A stretch of 64,000 nucleotides of DNA from an uncultured Clostridia bacterium (lineage in GTDB: Bacteria > Bacillota > Clostridia > Oscillospirales > Acutalibacteraceae): positions 186,001 to 250,000 of the forward strand of contig CANPVE010000001.1 of NCBI GenBank assembly GCA_947581635.1, read 5' to 3'. This document shows positions 16,829 to 26,572 of this stretch, in pieces; positions within the stretch are counted from its first letter, which is position 1; every line of letters begins with the position of its first letter. A program made the position numbers and the translations under genes. The notes below the pieces were generated by a model. That model was not told the DNA's origin, did not search any database, and saw only the letters and a list, made by a program, of their open reading frames with translations.

Positions 16829-17887
16829 ATGGCATATCAGCTTAACGAAAAAGTGCGCGATATGGAGCCTTATGAGCCTATCAGCGGAACATACAGAATA
16901 CGCTTGGACGCTAACGAGTCCTTTCTGGAAGTCCCGGAGTGTATAAAAGCGGATATGCTCCATCGAATTTCCGAACTCCATCTCAATCGCTACCCCGATC
17001 CGCTTGCCGCGGGTGTGCGCAGTGGCTTTGGCAAATACTACGGCGTAAATCCCGACCTGGTTACGGTGGGCAACGGCTCGGACGAATTGCTGACCTTGCT
17101 TACCCAGACCATTATGATGAAGGGCGAGAAGTTGGTGTACACATCACCTGATTTCTCAATGTATAAATGCTATGGATACCTTGCGGAGAACGAGTGCGTT
17201 GAGTTCAAAAAGAACGCGGACTTTACTATTGATGTCGACGCGCTTGCCAATTTGATTAACTCGGAGCGCGCGCGCATGGTGATATTCTCCAATCCCTGCA
17301 ACCCCACGGGTGTGGGTCTGCCGCGCGCGGAGGTTGTCAGACTTATCGAGAGCGTTCCGGACTGCCTTGTGGTGGTTGACGAGGCGTACATGGAGTTCTG
17401 GAACCAGTCGGTGCTGGATTGTGTGGAAAAATACGACAATCTCATGGTGCTCAAAACCTGCTCAAAATCTCTGCGAATGGCGGGAATCCGCTGCGGTTTT
17501 GCCGTATCAAATCGCACAATTACCAACGCAATGCGCGCGGTTAAGTCGCCCTACAATGTCAATTCGATAACGCAGGCAGCCGCCGAGGCGCTTTTTGACT
17601 ACCCTCAAGATCTCAACAGTGCCACCGACGCGGTGATAAGGTCCCGAAACGAGTTGTATGCGTCGGTCAAAGCGCTTGCCGATAAATTTCCCGATAAACT
17701 CTCGCTTCTGCCTACTGCGGCAAATTTTGTGTATGTCAAAATGCCCTCGGGTGAGGCAAAGCGCGTATTCGAGGCGATGAAGGCGGACGGAGTGATAGTA
17801 CGCAGCATGGGCGATCATCTTAGAATTACCTGCGGCACGGATTACGAGAATTCCGAGGTTTTAAGACTGCTGGAGGAGAATTTGTGA
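16829..17887 (+). CDS. hisC: histidinol-phosphate aminotransferase
   Basis: A 352-residue PLP-dependent class I/II aminotransferase that converts imidazole acetol phosphate to histidinol phosphate. The N-terminal LDANESFLEVP, the segment VGNGSDELL, the SNPCNPTG motif, VVDEAYMEF and the PLP lysine in CSKSLRMAGIRCGF are visible. The ATG at 16829 follows GAAGGA. The stop overlaps the hisB start (TGATG), indicating coupling. Confidence 0.96.
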   Translation: MAYQLNEKVRDMEPYEPISGTYRIRLDANESFLEVPECIKADMLHRISELHLNRYPDPLAAGVRSGFGKYYGVNPDLVTVGNGSDELLTLLTQTIMMKGEKLVYTSPDFSMYKCYGYLAENECVEFKKNADFTIDVDALANLINSERARMVIFSNPCNPTGVGLPRAEVVRLIESVPDCLVVVDEAYMEFWNQSVLDCVEKYDNLMVLKTCSKSLRMAGIRCGFAVSNRTITNAMRAVKSPYNVNSITQAAAEALFDYPQDLNSATDAVIRSRNELYASVKALADKFPDKLSLLPTAANFVYVKMPSGEAKRVFEAMKADGVIVRSMGDHLRITCGTDYENSEVLRLLEENL

Positions 17888-18465
17888 TGGCTAGAATCGG
17901 AGAAATTACCAGAACTACCAAAGAAACCGACATCAGAATACGGTTGAATCTCGACGGTGGAGAGGTCAGGATTGACAGCGGCATAGGCTTCCTCGACCAT
18001 ATGCTAACGGCTCTGGGCGTTCACGGCGGCTTCGGGCTGACGGTTGAATGCAAGGGGGATTTGAAAGTTGACGGACACCACACGTCGGAGGACATCGGCA
18101 TCGCGCTGGGGCAGGCTTTCGCGCAGGCTGTCGGGGATAAAAAAGGTATTGCACGTTATGGCAGCTTCTATATACCGATGGACGAGGCATTGGCGTTTTG
18201 TTCGCTCGATATCAGCGGCAGACCGTTCCTCGTATTCGACGCGGAATTCCCCCAGTGGCGCTGCGGAGAATTCGACTGCTGCCTTACGGAAGAATTCTTT
18301 CGCGCTTTCGCAATGAATTCGGGCGTTACGCTGCATATCAAGTCTATGTACGGCAGAAATTCGCACCACATCATCGAAGCGATATTCAAGGCGGTTGCCC
18401 ATGCACTGAAAGCCGCCTGCAAGATTGAATATGAAGGCACCTTGTCAACCAAAGGTGTGCTGTAA
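17887..18465 (+). CDS. hisB: imidazoleglycerol-phosphate dehydratase
   Basis: A 192-residue monofunctional HisB (no phosphatase domain). The metal-binding histidine motifs are GFLDHMLTALGVHGGF, DGHHTSEDIGIALGQ and GRNSHHIIEAIFKA. The start ATG at 17887 overlaps the hisC stop; an in-frame GTG at 17884 directly precedes it. Because HisB is monofunctional, histidinol phosphatase must be encoded elsewhere; none is seen in this window. Confidence 0.96.
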   Translation: MARIGEITRTTKETDIRIRLNLDGGEVRIDSGIGFLDHMLTALGVHGGFGLTVECKGDLKVDGHHTSEDIGIALGQAFAQAVGDKKGIARYGSFYIPMDEALAFCSLDISGRPFLVFDAEFPQWRCGEFDCCLTEEFFRAFAMNSGVTLHIKSMYGRNSHHIIEAIFKAVAHALKAACKIEYEGTLSTKGVL

Positions 18466-18592
18466 TAATTTAAGTTACAACTCGATTTATGCGTGGGGTT
18501 ATACGTTTATATCCTGATATTGCATCAATGTGGCACGCGTCAAATCCCGTGAATCCGGCATTTGGCCTGACAACTGAGTTGGTAAAAATGTG

Positions 18593-18601
18593 TGATATAA
18601 T
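18593..18601 (+). promoter_or_regulatory. extended -10 element upstream of hisA-hisI
   Basis: TGATATAAT matches the extended -10 consensus; there is no clear -35. It would give a leader of roughly 135 bases before the hisA start, in a 279-base gap where hisH would often be found. Confidence 0.35.
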
Positions 18602-18744
18602 GGACGTATCATGATAACACTGAGCTACTTACAGGATTTTTGAGAAACGAAAGACGGAGTGTTTTTATTGGGAGAATGAATTTTGGAGTGAAATTGAAAT
18701 TCACAGACTTGTAAATATTGATTAACAGGAGTGAGCAGTAAACT

Positions 18745-19794
18745 ATGAAAATATTTCCTGCAATAGACATAAAGGACGGCAATTGCGTGCGACTGGTCAA
18801 AGGCGATTACTCCACTGCCCACAGGGTCGCCGAGAATCCTCTCGACACTGCCCGTTCGTTTGAAGCTGCGGGGGCCGAATGGATTCACATGGTGGATCTC
18901 GACGGAGCTAAGGACGCCGCGCTCGTCAATAAGGATATCTTCGTTCAAATCGCACGCGAAACGAGACTTAAAGTGGAGGTCGGCGGCGGAATCCGATCAA
19001 TGGAGGCGGTGGATTACTACCTCTCAAACGGAATTTCACGCGTGATACTTGGGTCGGCGGCGATAAAAAATCCCGAGTTCGCCAAGGCAGCGGTTTCCAA
19101 ATACGGCGATAAAATAGCAATCGGCATCGATGCGCGCGAGGGAATGGTAGCGGCCGAGGGTTGGCTGGATACATCAAACGTGTATTTTGTCGATTTGGCG
19201 AAGGAAATGGAGAAAATCGGAGTTAAAACGATAATTTTCACCGATATTTCCCGCGATGGCACGCTTACCGGACCCAATCTCAAACAGCTGCGTGAGATCA
19301 ATTGCGCTGTGTCGTGCGATATCATTGCGAGCGGCGGCGTGTCGGGCATAAACGACATAATTTCCCTGCGCGACGACGGCTTGTACGGAGCTATCGCGGG
19401 GAAGGCCATATACACGGGTGATTTGGACGTTGCTCAGGCGATAGCGGAGGGAGCAAAACCGCGCGACTTATCACGATATTTTGCCAAGTCGGAGCTTATT
19501 CCCGCTATTGTGCAGGAAGCGTCTACAGGCGAGGTGCTCATGCTCGCATACATGAATGAGGAATCCATGCGCCTGACTCTCGAAACCGGCGTCACGTGGT
19601 TCTGGAGCCGTTCGCGCGGCGAACTGTGGAACAAAGGCTCCACTTCGGGTCATTATCAACACGTGGTATCAATCAGCGGCGACTGCGACGACGACACACT
19701 GCTCATTCGCGTGGAGCAAATCGGCGCGGCGTGCCACACCGGCAGCCATTCGTGCTTCTTTAATGAAATCGGCTTCAAGCCATGGCGCAAATAA
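18745..19794 (+). CDS. hisA: HisA-HisI fusion: ProFAR isomerase / phosphoribosyl-AMP cyclohydrolase
   Basis: A 349-residue two-domain protein. Residues 1 to about 235 form a HisA TIM barrel: [17 protein letters not shown] with the first catalytic Asp, VGGGIRSME, and [14 protein letters not shown] for the second catalytic Asp. Residues about 245 to 349 are His[33 protein letters not shown], the metal-binding DCDDDTLL and [10 protein letters not shown]. All key residues of both enzymes are present, so both activities (steps 3 and 4 of the pathway) are expected. HisI is more commonly fused to HisE, so this arrangement is unusual. The ATG at 18745 follows AGGAG. Confidence 0.93.
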   Translation: MKIFPAIDIKDGNCVRLVKGDYSTAHRVAENPLDTARSFEAAGAEWIHMVDLDGAKDAALVNKDIFVQIARETRLKVEVGGGIRSMEAVDYYLSNGISRVILGSAAIKNPEFAKAAVSKYGDKIAIGIDAREGMVAAEGWLDTSNVYFVDLAKEMEKIGVKTIIFTDISRDGTLTGPNLKQLREINCAVSCDIIASGGVSGINDIISLRDDGLYGAIAGKAIYTGDLDVAQAIAEGAKPRDLSRYFAKSELIPAIVQEASTGEVLMLAYMNEESMRLTLETGVTWFWSRSRGELWNKGSTSGHYQHVVSISGDCDDDTLLIRVEQIGAACHTGSHSCFFNEIGFKPWRK

Positions 19795-19795
19795 T

Positions 19796-19850
19796 TAGCG
19801 AAGCTCGGAAGTTAGTGAAGCTGTAGGCTGAGCGGGCAAAATGCTGTTGA
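19796..19850. repeat. short copy of the dispersed repeat, copy C
   Basis: GCGAAGCTCGG..AGTGAAGCTGTAGGCTGAGCGGGCAAAAT resembles parts of copies A (AGCGAAGCTGCGGCTGAGCAGGCAAAA) and B (GAGCGGGCGAAAT). It lies between hisA-hisI and hisE. Similarity is limited to about 40 bases. Confidence 0.35.
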
Positions 19851-19911
19851 CGTGTAATTATAATATATTTTATCTTACCCAATGAAAAGATGAAAAGGAG
19901 ATTTTATTAAA

Positions 19912-20247
19912 ATGGCAAATGAAAATGATGTATGGCAGGCGTTGTATGACACGGTAATCCAGCGCAGGGATCACCCGCAGGAGAAGTCGTATACCTGCTA
20001 TCTGCTCGATACCGGGCTTGACAAGATACTCAAGAAAGTGGGCGAGGAGTGCTCCGAGACTATCATCGCTGCCAAAAACGACAGCGACAGCGATTTGGTG
20101 GGTGAAATCAGCGACTTGATTTATCATCTGACCGTGCTGATGGTAAAGCGTGGCATACCGCTGGAGGACGTTTATGCCGAGTTGGACAAACGCAGCCTCA
20201 AGAGCGGCAACCTTAAAACTTTCAAGCAGGTCGATAAGAATACCTGA
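19912..20247 (+). CDS. hisE: phosphoribosyl-ATP pyrophosphatase
   Basis: A 111-residue all-alpha NTP pyrophosphohydrolase that performs step 2 of histidine synthesis. The metal-binding helix motifs KVGEECSETIIAAKN and DLVGEISDLIYHLTVLM are clear. It is free-standing rather than fused to HisI, consistent with HisI being fused to HisA upstream. AAAAGGAG precedes the ATG at 19912. It is the last histidine gene in the window and is followed by a strong terminator. Confidence 0.95.
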   Translation: MANENDVWQALYDTVIQRRDHPQEKSYTCYLLDTGLDKILKKVGEECSETIIAAKNDSDSDLVGEISDLIYHLTVLMVKRGIPLEDVYAELDKRSLKSGNLKTFKQVDKNT

Positions 20248-20265
20248 TTGGATATTAATATCTTA

Positions 20266-20325
20266 ATATAAAATAAAAATTCTCTGTTTCGGGTAAACAG
20301 AGAATTTTTATTTTATATATACCGA
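20266..20325 (+). terminator. intrinsic terminator after hisE
   Basis: A perfect inverted repeat of about 24 bases (20266-20289 and 20295-20318) with loop CGGGT. The core GAATTCTCTGTTT-like arm is followed by TTTTTATTTTATAT. It separates the histidine genes from the adhesin operon. Confidence 0.85.
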
Positions 20326-20455
20326 TTAGGCTGATATTTTTTAAAATAATTATGTTTTTTCATGAATTTCAATATGGGAGTTTTGTATATAATGACCAAA
20401 AAGTATCATCCATTTGTTAAAAATATACAAAAGATAAATTTTTTCTTGTGAGACG

Positions 20456-20484
20456 TTGAATTTTTTTGTCAACAATGTTATAAT
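20456..20484 (+). promoter_or_regulatory. sigma-A promoter of the adhesin/TasA-like operon
   Basis: TTGAAT (20456-20461) and TATAAT (20479-20484) are 17 bases apart. The predicted transcript has a leader of about 105 bases before the GTG at 20597. The 349-base gap before the gene holds only the hisE terminator, this promoter and AT-rich sequence. Confidence 0.7.
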
Positions 20485-20596
20485 CTTCATGAGTAGATTA
20501 TTTCGCATTCTTTATTTTATGTCTTTTTACGTTGAATTTTTAATAGAATGCAGCTTTCAGGAGATATGATATGCAGATTTTAGGGGGTGCGCGTTT

Positions 20597-23500
20597 GTGA
20601 ATAATATCAAGACTTTGATAAAGCGCTTTGGGAATAGAGTTAAAATGCCTTTTAATAAACATTCCAAGACAGTCATGACAGTCGCCATATTTTTGGCGTT
20701 CGTCATGGCCTTTTCTGCGCTTGGTTCCAATTTATCGTCGATAGTACGCCTGCTTGATATTCAGGCTGCGGATGGCGACGTTTATTACGACGCCGATTTG
20801 ACCTTGTATGACTATTATGATGACAATGATCCCGGCAACAGTGAGATAGGATCCTTTTCAAATTTCAATACCGCGTTGTACAATTGGAATAATTACGTGA
20901 CCGGCGCGACTAACGGCCGGGGAACCTATTCAACGTTGGGTGATTTGCGTTCTTCACCGGATCACCCCGGAACCTATTTTCCGCTTTATTTGGGATTGCA
21001 GTATGCCGATTCCAGTGCTCCCGATCCCAAAGTAAACAACGTATATGTCAAGAGCAATCCGAATAGCTATAATTACAGCTTGGCTGCCAACTCCGCCGCC
21101 ACCGGGGATAATGGTGTTGCCGCCGCGGCACAGGGACTTGTAGACTCCGAGCTTCATGACGGCACGGTCACTCAGGGCAACGGAAGGGTTAAAGTGCCGT
21201 ATTTTGATCCCGCATTTGTGCAGGGAAGAGTCGGCAGCGTGGAGTCAGGCCTGACCTTTAAGTTCCGACGGAGAGTGGATAGCGGTTCGGATACTGGCGA
21301 GGTTTACTACGTCTATGACAGCAGTAAAGATGGTATCAAAATGTTAGACGATAAAAAAACATATGAGGCTGTCGATCCCAGCGAGGGAAGTCAATACAAT
21401 GATGAAAAGGGTAAACCCGGTTTTTTCCCGTTGGGGGAGAAAAACTACGGTTTCGGAGCCAAATTTGAGATTAGATTTACAATGACCGAGGACGGTACGC
21501 TCTTTGGCAGGAAAGACAAACCCGCGATATTCAGATTTGAGGGAGACGACGACCTGTGGGTGTTTGTCGACGGCAAGCTTGTGTTGGACATCGGCGGCGC
21601 GCACGGTGCGGTGACAGGAGAAGTTAATTTCCACACAGGTACGAGCCATGTGAGCGCGGTAAAAACAGCCGACGCTTTCGCTTATAACAGGGCGCAGGGT
21701 GACGTCGCCGACTGTATCGCTTCTGACGTCACGGAAGATATAACCGGCGTGTTGAACTCCATCGGAATGTATAACGATCCTACCGAAGTCCACACCATGA
21801 CAGTATTCTATATGGAACGAGGCAGAATTGAATCTAACTGCAAGATTTCGTTCAATTTTGCCCGTGCCGACGCCCTCATAATACAGAACAAGGTAAACGC
21901 GGACAAAGTGAACCCCGAATTTAAGAATGATGCCATAGCTGCGGCGGAGTCCGAGGGCGTGGAGTATTTGATGCTCAACAAAGGCGCCTCCGTAGCTGAG
22001 AGTGAAATTGTACCCGATACGGAATCCGAGGGCGATATATTATACAATGTTCCTCTGGAAAGGATTAAAAAAGGGCAAACCGGCAACCAATGCAATGTCA
22101 GGCTTTACATTCCGGACGACGGCGGGGGCTGGAAGGTTTATCGGGAAACGCAGTATGATTTGGGAACCAGAGTGTTGGTACCAAATGATGTGACGCTCGA
22201 CGGTTACGTATTCCGAGGCTGGGCGACAAGCGAGGGAGACGCCGAGAGCGGCACGGTTACGTACCCTCCCAATTCGAACGATTTTATCAGGCTTACCGGA
22301 GACGTAAATCTTTACGGTGTGTTCGAGGTGCATATCGAGCCGCCCACCGCGCCTATGCTGCCGATTGTAATCTCGGTTATGAGCAGCAGCGGCAATGTTT
22401 ACAGCGTGGAACATATGGATTTTGAGCAAGTGACTGTGTCAAACAGAACGCAGTTGTTTGCAAACATGACTTACTCGTTCAACTTTGATGATGAAAACAA
22501 AGAGCGCAATGAATGGTTTAAGTATAACAATGTTCAGCCCGGAACTAACAGTGGCTACACAGATCACACCGGTGGCGATTTGGGCCAAGATACTATTCAT
22601 TTTAAAGCCGGTTGGTTGTACGTGGTTAATGTAGGAACAAAAAATGTGTACAAATATAAGCTGAATGGTACGGGTAAACTTGAAGATCCATTTGGAAGTT
22701 CGCCAAGCACTACGATCGTAAACACCGACCTGCAAAACTGGTTCACGGCATACTGCAACCTTTATAACGCGTTGAAAGTAACCAGAGACGGAGTGACCGA
22801 AAGAGGCAATTGGAAAGAGGCGGGGCAGGAGCAGGCCTACACCGACGCGCTTGCGGTGTACGAAAAGGCTAAGTACAGTTCCACTGAGGGCGCGACAACT
22901 TATACGGCTACCGTGAATAAGCTTAACGAAATGACAAATAAGCTTGCCGCTTATGAACAGTCTCTGTCAACCGTAGATTTTGACGTTCCTCAAGACGATC
23001 TATCTTCCGAAGAGGAACCCGGGATTGTTGAACCCCAAGAGAATCCCGAAGAAGGCGCGCCCGAAGAGGGTACCGATACCGTTGAATCCGAAGCGGATTC
23101 TCAGGACGGGAGCGCACCTCAAGACGACACTTCCGAAGCCCAACCCGAGCAGCCCGCCGAGCAGGAAACTCAGCCAACCGAAAGTCAGGAAGGCGGAGAG
23201 GCGCAGTCTGAGGAGAAAACCGATTTGCCGCTGCCCGTTTCGGGAGGGACGAACAGCAATACAGGAGGGCGCTGGGTGAATTCCACCCCCGATCAGTATT
23301 CGCCTGTCACCGGGACGAATTACCGCCTCAAATGGATGGACGCAAAGAATTCGGTGGTTCGTCAGACCAGAGAGAGTGACGATGGAAAATTTAATCTGCT
23401 GGGCAATCAGCAGGCGAAGTTCACCATGCAGTTCTCCAGAAGCTCCGCACTCAAGCTGGCGCAGACCGGCTCGTCCTACGGCTTTGAAGATCTTAGGAAT

Positions 23501-25237
23501 GACACGGATAATACCTCTCCGGCACAATCCAAGCTGTCGGGAGAAGGCGGAATGGAAAAGCTGCTGTCGGCCAGGTACAAAACCACATGGAAAATCAGCG
23601 ACGACAGAAAACCTCCTGAAGGTGAAAGCGACGTTGTTATTTCCAACGACAGTGAAAAGGCTACGGAAGGTTGGACGAAGGCGAATTCAGTCTATTCCGC
23701 GCATCAATACGAGAATGCGATCGAATTCCCTTCTTCATCACAATACGGAGCGACCGATATTGGCTCATTCCTCATGGACTATGTGGGAGATGCCTCGGCA
23801 AACAGAACCGATTTGACTGTCACGGTGACTGTCGAGTATGAAAACGAGATTCGCACATCCGACCTGTATGTCACCAAAACGGTTGGCACAGATGGTCAGT
23901 CCTATCTTGACAAATTTAATTCGGCGAAGAAGTATGACAATCAGTACAGATTCGATTTCAAAGTCAGTTTCTCTCACGTGTTCGGAGGTGATTCGACCGA
24001 GAAGCCGTACACGGGCAAGTATATGGTGAAGCGCGGGGACTACTATGTTGACCAGTCAGGATCGAATCACGGTTCGGCATTCGAGTATCGAGATGGCAAG
24101 TTCTACTATGTGGATGCCGACGGCAAGGTCAGCACTTCTCCAAATGCTGGTTATACATCATTCGATAATTTCTGTAAAACCGCAGCCGACGGCGTGATAT
24201 CCATCAAGGAGGGCGAGACATTTGTGATCGAAGGCATTCCGGTCGACACAAGCTACAGTGTGACCGAGATTCTGCCGGACGCAGAAGAAAAGAAAGGCGA
24301 ATGGGCTTTGGAAGGCGTGAAAGTCGCGTTGAAAGACGGCGAGAGTGACGTTGCTGTCGAATGCGAACAGTCAGTCGAAGAAGTCGGCGATTATAAGCGC
24401 ACCAATTACAGGCTCGAGGGAAAAATCACAGCCAATAACACCCCCGAGGCCAATACCGCCGATCCCGCGACGGAAAACAAAAATATAGGAACCTCGGCCA
24501 ACGGATACAGCGGTTACATCGCCGCATACGATGGAGATTATTTGGTAGACGTCAAGCATAACAGCTACACTTTCAACAACAATGTTCCCAGCGCCGTTCT
24601 TGTGATCACCAAGACTGTAAACGAGCTTTATTACTGTAAAGAAAATCCCACTGATATTACGGAGAGCTTTATAGTCGGAGGTGTTACAAATGATAATGAT
24701 ACAAGACTTGATAGCACAAAGGATCCCCACGGATATGAACGGGCGACCGAGGCCGAACAAACATTCGTTTACAGGATCAGCGAATATGAAAAGACGGATA
24801 CAGGTTACGAGCATCCCACAAGGGTCTTTTATGAAGAAATAAGTTTCCCGATAGGCTCCACTGCGATTTCCACAGGCGTCGGCGGTTATCGCAGGAGCAA
24901 GCTGATTCGCGTGGACGAGAGCAAGAATTATGTCGTGGAGGAATTGAGCGATTGGTCGTGGAAATATACATTGAATAACAGCTCGGTAGATTCGGGCGCG
25001 ACGTTCACTATTGATTCCACCAAAGCTAAAATCACCATAACGGGTTTTAATACGACAGGAAGCGCGACGATAGATAATGTTATTACCGCAGACGGTGAAA
25101 AAAGCGGCATAATGGTTTCAAATTACGCGCATCTCAAGTATACAAACAATAAGCAGGGATCTCCAAAATCCACTGTCGAAGGTGACGTGACCGTGGCGGA
25201 AAACACAGTTAATGTAACCAATAACAAAGCGTCCTAA
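20597..25237 (+). CDS. large secreted fibro-slime/InlB-repeat adhesin
   Basis: A 1546-residue exported protein. A basic N-terminus and hydrophobic segment (about 26-45) form a signal sequence. Residues about 60-420 match the fibro-slime domain type (EGDDDLWVFVDGKLVLDIGG near 314, VHTMTVFYMERG near 395). Residues about 520-580 resemble an InlB B-repeat (GYVFRGWATSEG). About 714-790 is a helical FIVAR-like module, followed by a Glu/Pro/Gln-rich spacer (about 793-885) and several beta-rich Ig/SpaA-like domains (TSYSVTEILPD near 1218, VLVITKTVN near 1332). There is no LPXTG motif or C-terminal membrane anchor. The GTG start follows GGGGG. It heads the operon that encodes the SipW-type peptidase and may coat or cap the fibre (inference). 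Confidence 0.85.
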   Translation: MNNIKTLIKRFGNRVKMPFNKHSKTVMTVAIFLAFVMAFSALGSNLSSIVRLLDIQAADGDVYYDADLTLYDYYDDNDPGNSEIGSFSNFNTALYNWNNYVTGATNGRGTYSTLGDLRSSPDHPGTYFPLYLGLQYADSSAPDPKVNNVYVKSNPNSYNYSLAANSAATGDNGVAAAAQGLVDSELHDGTVTQGNGRVKVPYFDPAFVQGRVGSVESGLTFKFRRRVDSGSDTGEVYYVYDSSKDGIKMLDDKKTYEAVDPSEGSQYNDEKGKPGFFPLGEKNYGFGAKFEIRFTMTEDGTLFGRKDKPAIFRFEGDDDLWVFVDGKLVLDIGGAHGAVTGEVNFHTGTSHVSAVKTADAFAYNRAQGDVADCIASDVTEDITGVLNSIGMYNDPTEVHTMTVFYMERGRIESNCKISFNFARADALIIQNKVNADKVNPEFKNDAIAAAESEGVEYLMLNKGASVAESEIVPDTESEGDILYNVPLERIKKGQTGNQCNVRLYIPDDGGGWKVYRETQYDLGTRVLVPNDVTLDGYVFRGWATSEGDAESGTVTYPPNSNDFIRLTGDVNLYGVFEVHIEPPTAPMLPIVISVMSSSGNVYSVEHMDFEQVTVSNRTQLFANMTYSFNFDDENKERNEWFKYNNVQPGTNSGYTDHTGGDLGQDTIHFKAGWLYVVNVGTKNVYKYKLNGTGKLEDPFGSSPSTTIVNTDLQNWFTAYCNLYNALKVTRDGVTERGNWKEAGQEQAYTDALAVYEKAKYSSTEGATTYTATVNKLNEMTNKLAAYEQSLSTVDFDVPQDDLSSEEEPGIVEPQENPEEGAPEEGTDTVESEADSQDGSAPQDDTSEAQPEQPAEQETQPTESQEGGEAQSEEKTDLPLPVSGGTNSNTGGRWVNSTPDQYSPVTGTNYRLKWMDAKNSVVRQTRESDDGKFNLLGNQQAKFTMQFSRSSALKLAQTGSSYGFEDLRNDTDNTSPAQSKLSGEGGMEKLLSARYKTTWKISDDRKPPEGESDVVISNDSEKATEGWTKANSVYSAHQYENAIEFPSSSQYGATDIGSFLMDYVGDASANRTDLTVTVTVEYENEIRTSDLYVTKTVGTDGQSYLDKFNSAKKYDNQYRFDFKVSFSHVFGGDSTEKPYTGKYMVKRGDYYVDQSGSNHGSAFEYRDGKFYYVDADGKVSTSPNAGYTSFDNFCKTAADGVISIKEGETFVIEGIPVDTSYSVTEILPDAEEKKGEWALEGVKVALKDGESDVAVECEQSVEEVGDYKRTNYRLEGKITANNTPEANTADPATENKNIGTSANGYSGYIAAYDGDYLVDVKHNSYTFNNNVPSAVLVITKTVNELYYCKENPTDITESFIVGGVTNDNDTRLDSTKDPHGYERATEAEQTFVYRISEYEKTDTGYEHPTRVFYEEISFPIGSTAISTGVGGYRRSKLIRVDESKNYVVEELSDWSWKYTLNNSSVDSGATFTIDSTKAKITITGFNTTGSATIDNVITADGEKSGIMVSNYAHLKYTNNKQGSPKSTVEGDVTVAENTVNVTNNKAS

Positions 25238-25278
25238 CACTCGTTTGAGGCGCGAATAATCGCTTGGGAGGAGATTAA

Positions 25279-25788
25279 ATGCTGAAATTCATACGAAAGG
25301 TAATCAATTTTGTTATTGCAGTTGCGGTCGTTGCGCTCTTCGCGGTGTTCCTGCTGCCAAGAATCTTCGGATATCAGCCTTACATGGTGGTCAGCGCGTC
25401 CATGCAGCAGAGTTTTCCCGTTGGCAGTGTGATATTTGTCAAGGGGGCCTCTCCGGAGGAAATTGAAGTGGGTGACCCCATAACCTTTTCCTCCGGAACG
25501 CTGGTTATTACCCACAGGGTTGTTGCCATAGACGAAGAAAATCGCGTCTTTACCACCAAGGGCGATAACAACACAGCTTCTGAGAAGGTGTCGTTTGATA
25601 ATCTTAAAGGCAAAGCGTTGAATTTCGCCGTACCGGGGCTTGGGTATTTCGCTGCGTGGTTTACAACGCTTAACGGCAGAATTATCTCTGCGGTTATCAT
25701 TATCTGTCTTGCCATGTTGAGCACTGTTCTGGGCAAGATAGACGAATTGGACGGAAAAAAAGAAGATAACGACGGCACGGTGATATGA
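25279..25788 (+). CDS. sipW: signal peptidase I, SipW/ER type (S26B)
   Basis: A 169-residue membrane protease. An N-terminal membrane segment (about 10-30) precedes the catalytic Ser in VVSASMQQSFPVGS. The general base position carries His (LVITHRVVAI) instead of the Lys of ordinary bacterial enzymes, which defines the ER/SipW type. The third conserved box is TKGDNN. A second membrane segment is near the C-terminus (about 138-156). In Bacillus, SipW processes TasA and TapA. Here six downstream genes encode proteins with matching signal peptides, so it is probably their dedicated peptidase. GGGAGGAG precedes the ATG at 25279. Confidence 0.92.
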   Translation: MLKFIRKVINFVIAVAVVALFAVFLLPRIFGYQPYMVVSASMQQSFPVGSVIFVKGASPEEIEVGDPITFSSGTLVITHRVVAIDEENRVFTTKGDNNTASEKVSFDNLKGKALNFAVPGLGYFAAWFTTLNGRIISAVIIICLAMLSTVLGKIDELDGKKEDNDGTVI

Positions 25789-25807
25789 ATGGGTAAGGTG
25801 AGTTTTA

Positions 25808-26551
25808 TTGAAGAATGAAAGGAAAAAAACCGACGTGGGCAGGAGAAGTCTGTTTCCCAAAATATGCTGCGTGATGTCGATTATGGTGTCGTCATTTGCG
25901 ATCATTTCGATTGTGAGGGCGTACATCTATACTGAGACCGACTGGGTTACAAACAGCTTCAGCCAGCTCACCTATACCAACACGGACATCGAGGAGCCCG
26001 AAAATACCTTCAGCGTCGTCATAGATGAGGAAGGTAATTTAGATAGCAGCAGTACGCTCAAGGATAAAACCGCTGCCATTTCCAATCAAAAGGGCAAGGA
26101 CAAGAAACCAGTATTTGTGCGTGCCAATGCCGTCATGATGGTTTATGACTCGACGGGGACTTACAACATCACTTCAAAATGCAGAGACTGCTCGTTGAGT
26201 TTCACAACCGGAGATGGGTGGACACAGCTGACCGATGGATATTATTATTACAATAAGATTCTTCCGCCGGGCAAGTCGACCACACCTTTTATTGTTAAGG
26301 GCAGCGTGAAGATTAAAGGAGCGGAGAATATTCCCGATGGTTCCGTGGTAAAAATAGTGGTTATGTCCGACACGGTGCAGGCGGTTTCGCTGGATTCCGC
26401 CAAGTGGACGGTCGCTGATTTTTATGAATCCACCGAGGTGGAGACGGCTTGGGGAATTAAACCCAAAATCAGTCCGTTGCTGGAGACTTTGACCGACAGT
26501 CAAAAGAAATCGCAGACGTACGAGGTAACATTGACATGGGAAGGAAGCTGA
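25808..26551 (+). CDS. SipW-cognate TasA/CalY-like protein 1
   Basis: A 247-residue exported protein with TTG start at 25808 (AAGGTGAG upstream). A basic N-terminus and hydrophobic core end in RAYIYTETDWVTNSF, the signature of SipW-dependent signal peptides, where cleavage precedes the mature TasA-like beta domain. The mature part contains YYYYNKILPPGKSTTPF, a motif shared in degenerate form by all six paralogues here. It most resembles the protein encoded at 30284-30913. A role as a fibre subunit or accessory is inferred from the family and the operon. Confidence 0.78.
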   Translation: MKNERKKTDVGRRSLFPKICCVMSIMVSSFAIISIVRAYIYTETDWVTNSFSQLTYTNTDIEEPENTFSVVIDEEGNLDSSSTLKDKTAAISNQKGKDKKPVFVRANAVMMVYDSTGTYNITSKCRDCSLSFTTGDGWTQLTDGYYYYNKILPPGKSTTPFIVKGSVKIKGAENIPDGSVVKIVVMSDTVQAVSLDSAKWTVADFYESTEVETAWGIKPKISPLLETLTDSQKKSQTYEVTLTWEGS

Positions 26552-26572
26552 TGGGAGTGAGGGGATTAAGAG

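Noticed and set aside
20597..25237. Sortase-anchored status of the large adhesin
   Set aside because: The C-terminus ends NVTNNKAS without LPXTG motif, hydrophobic segment or basic tail.
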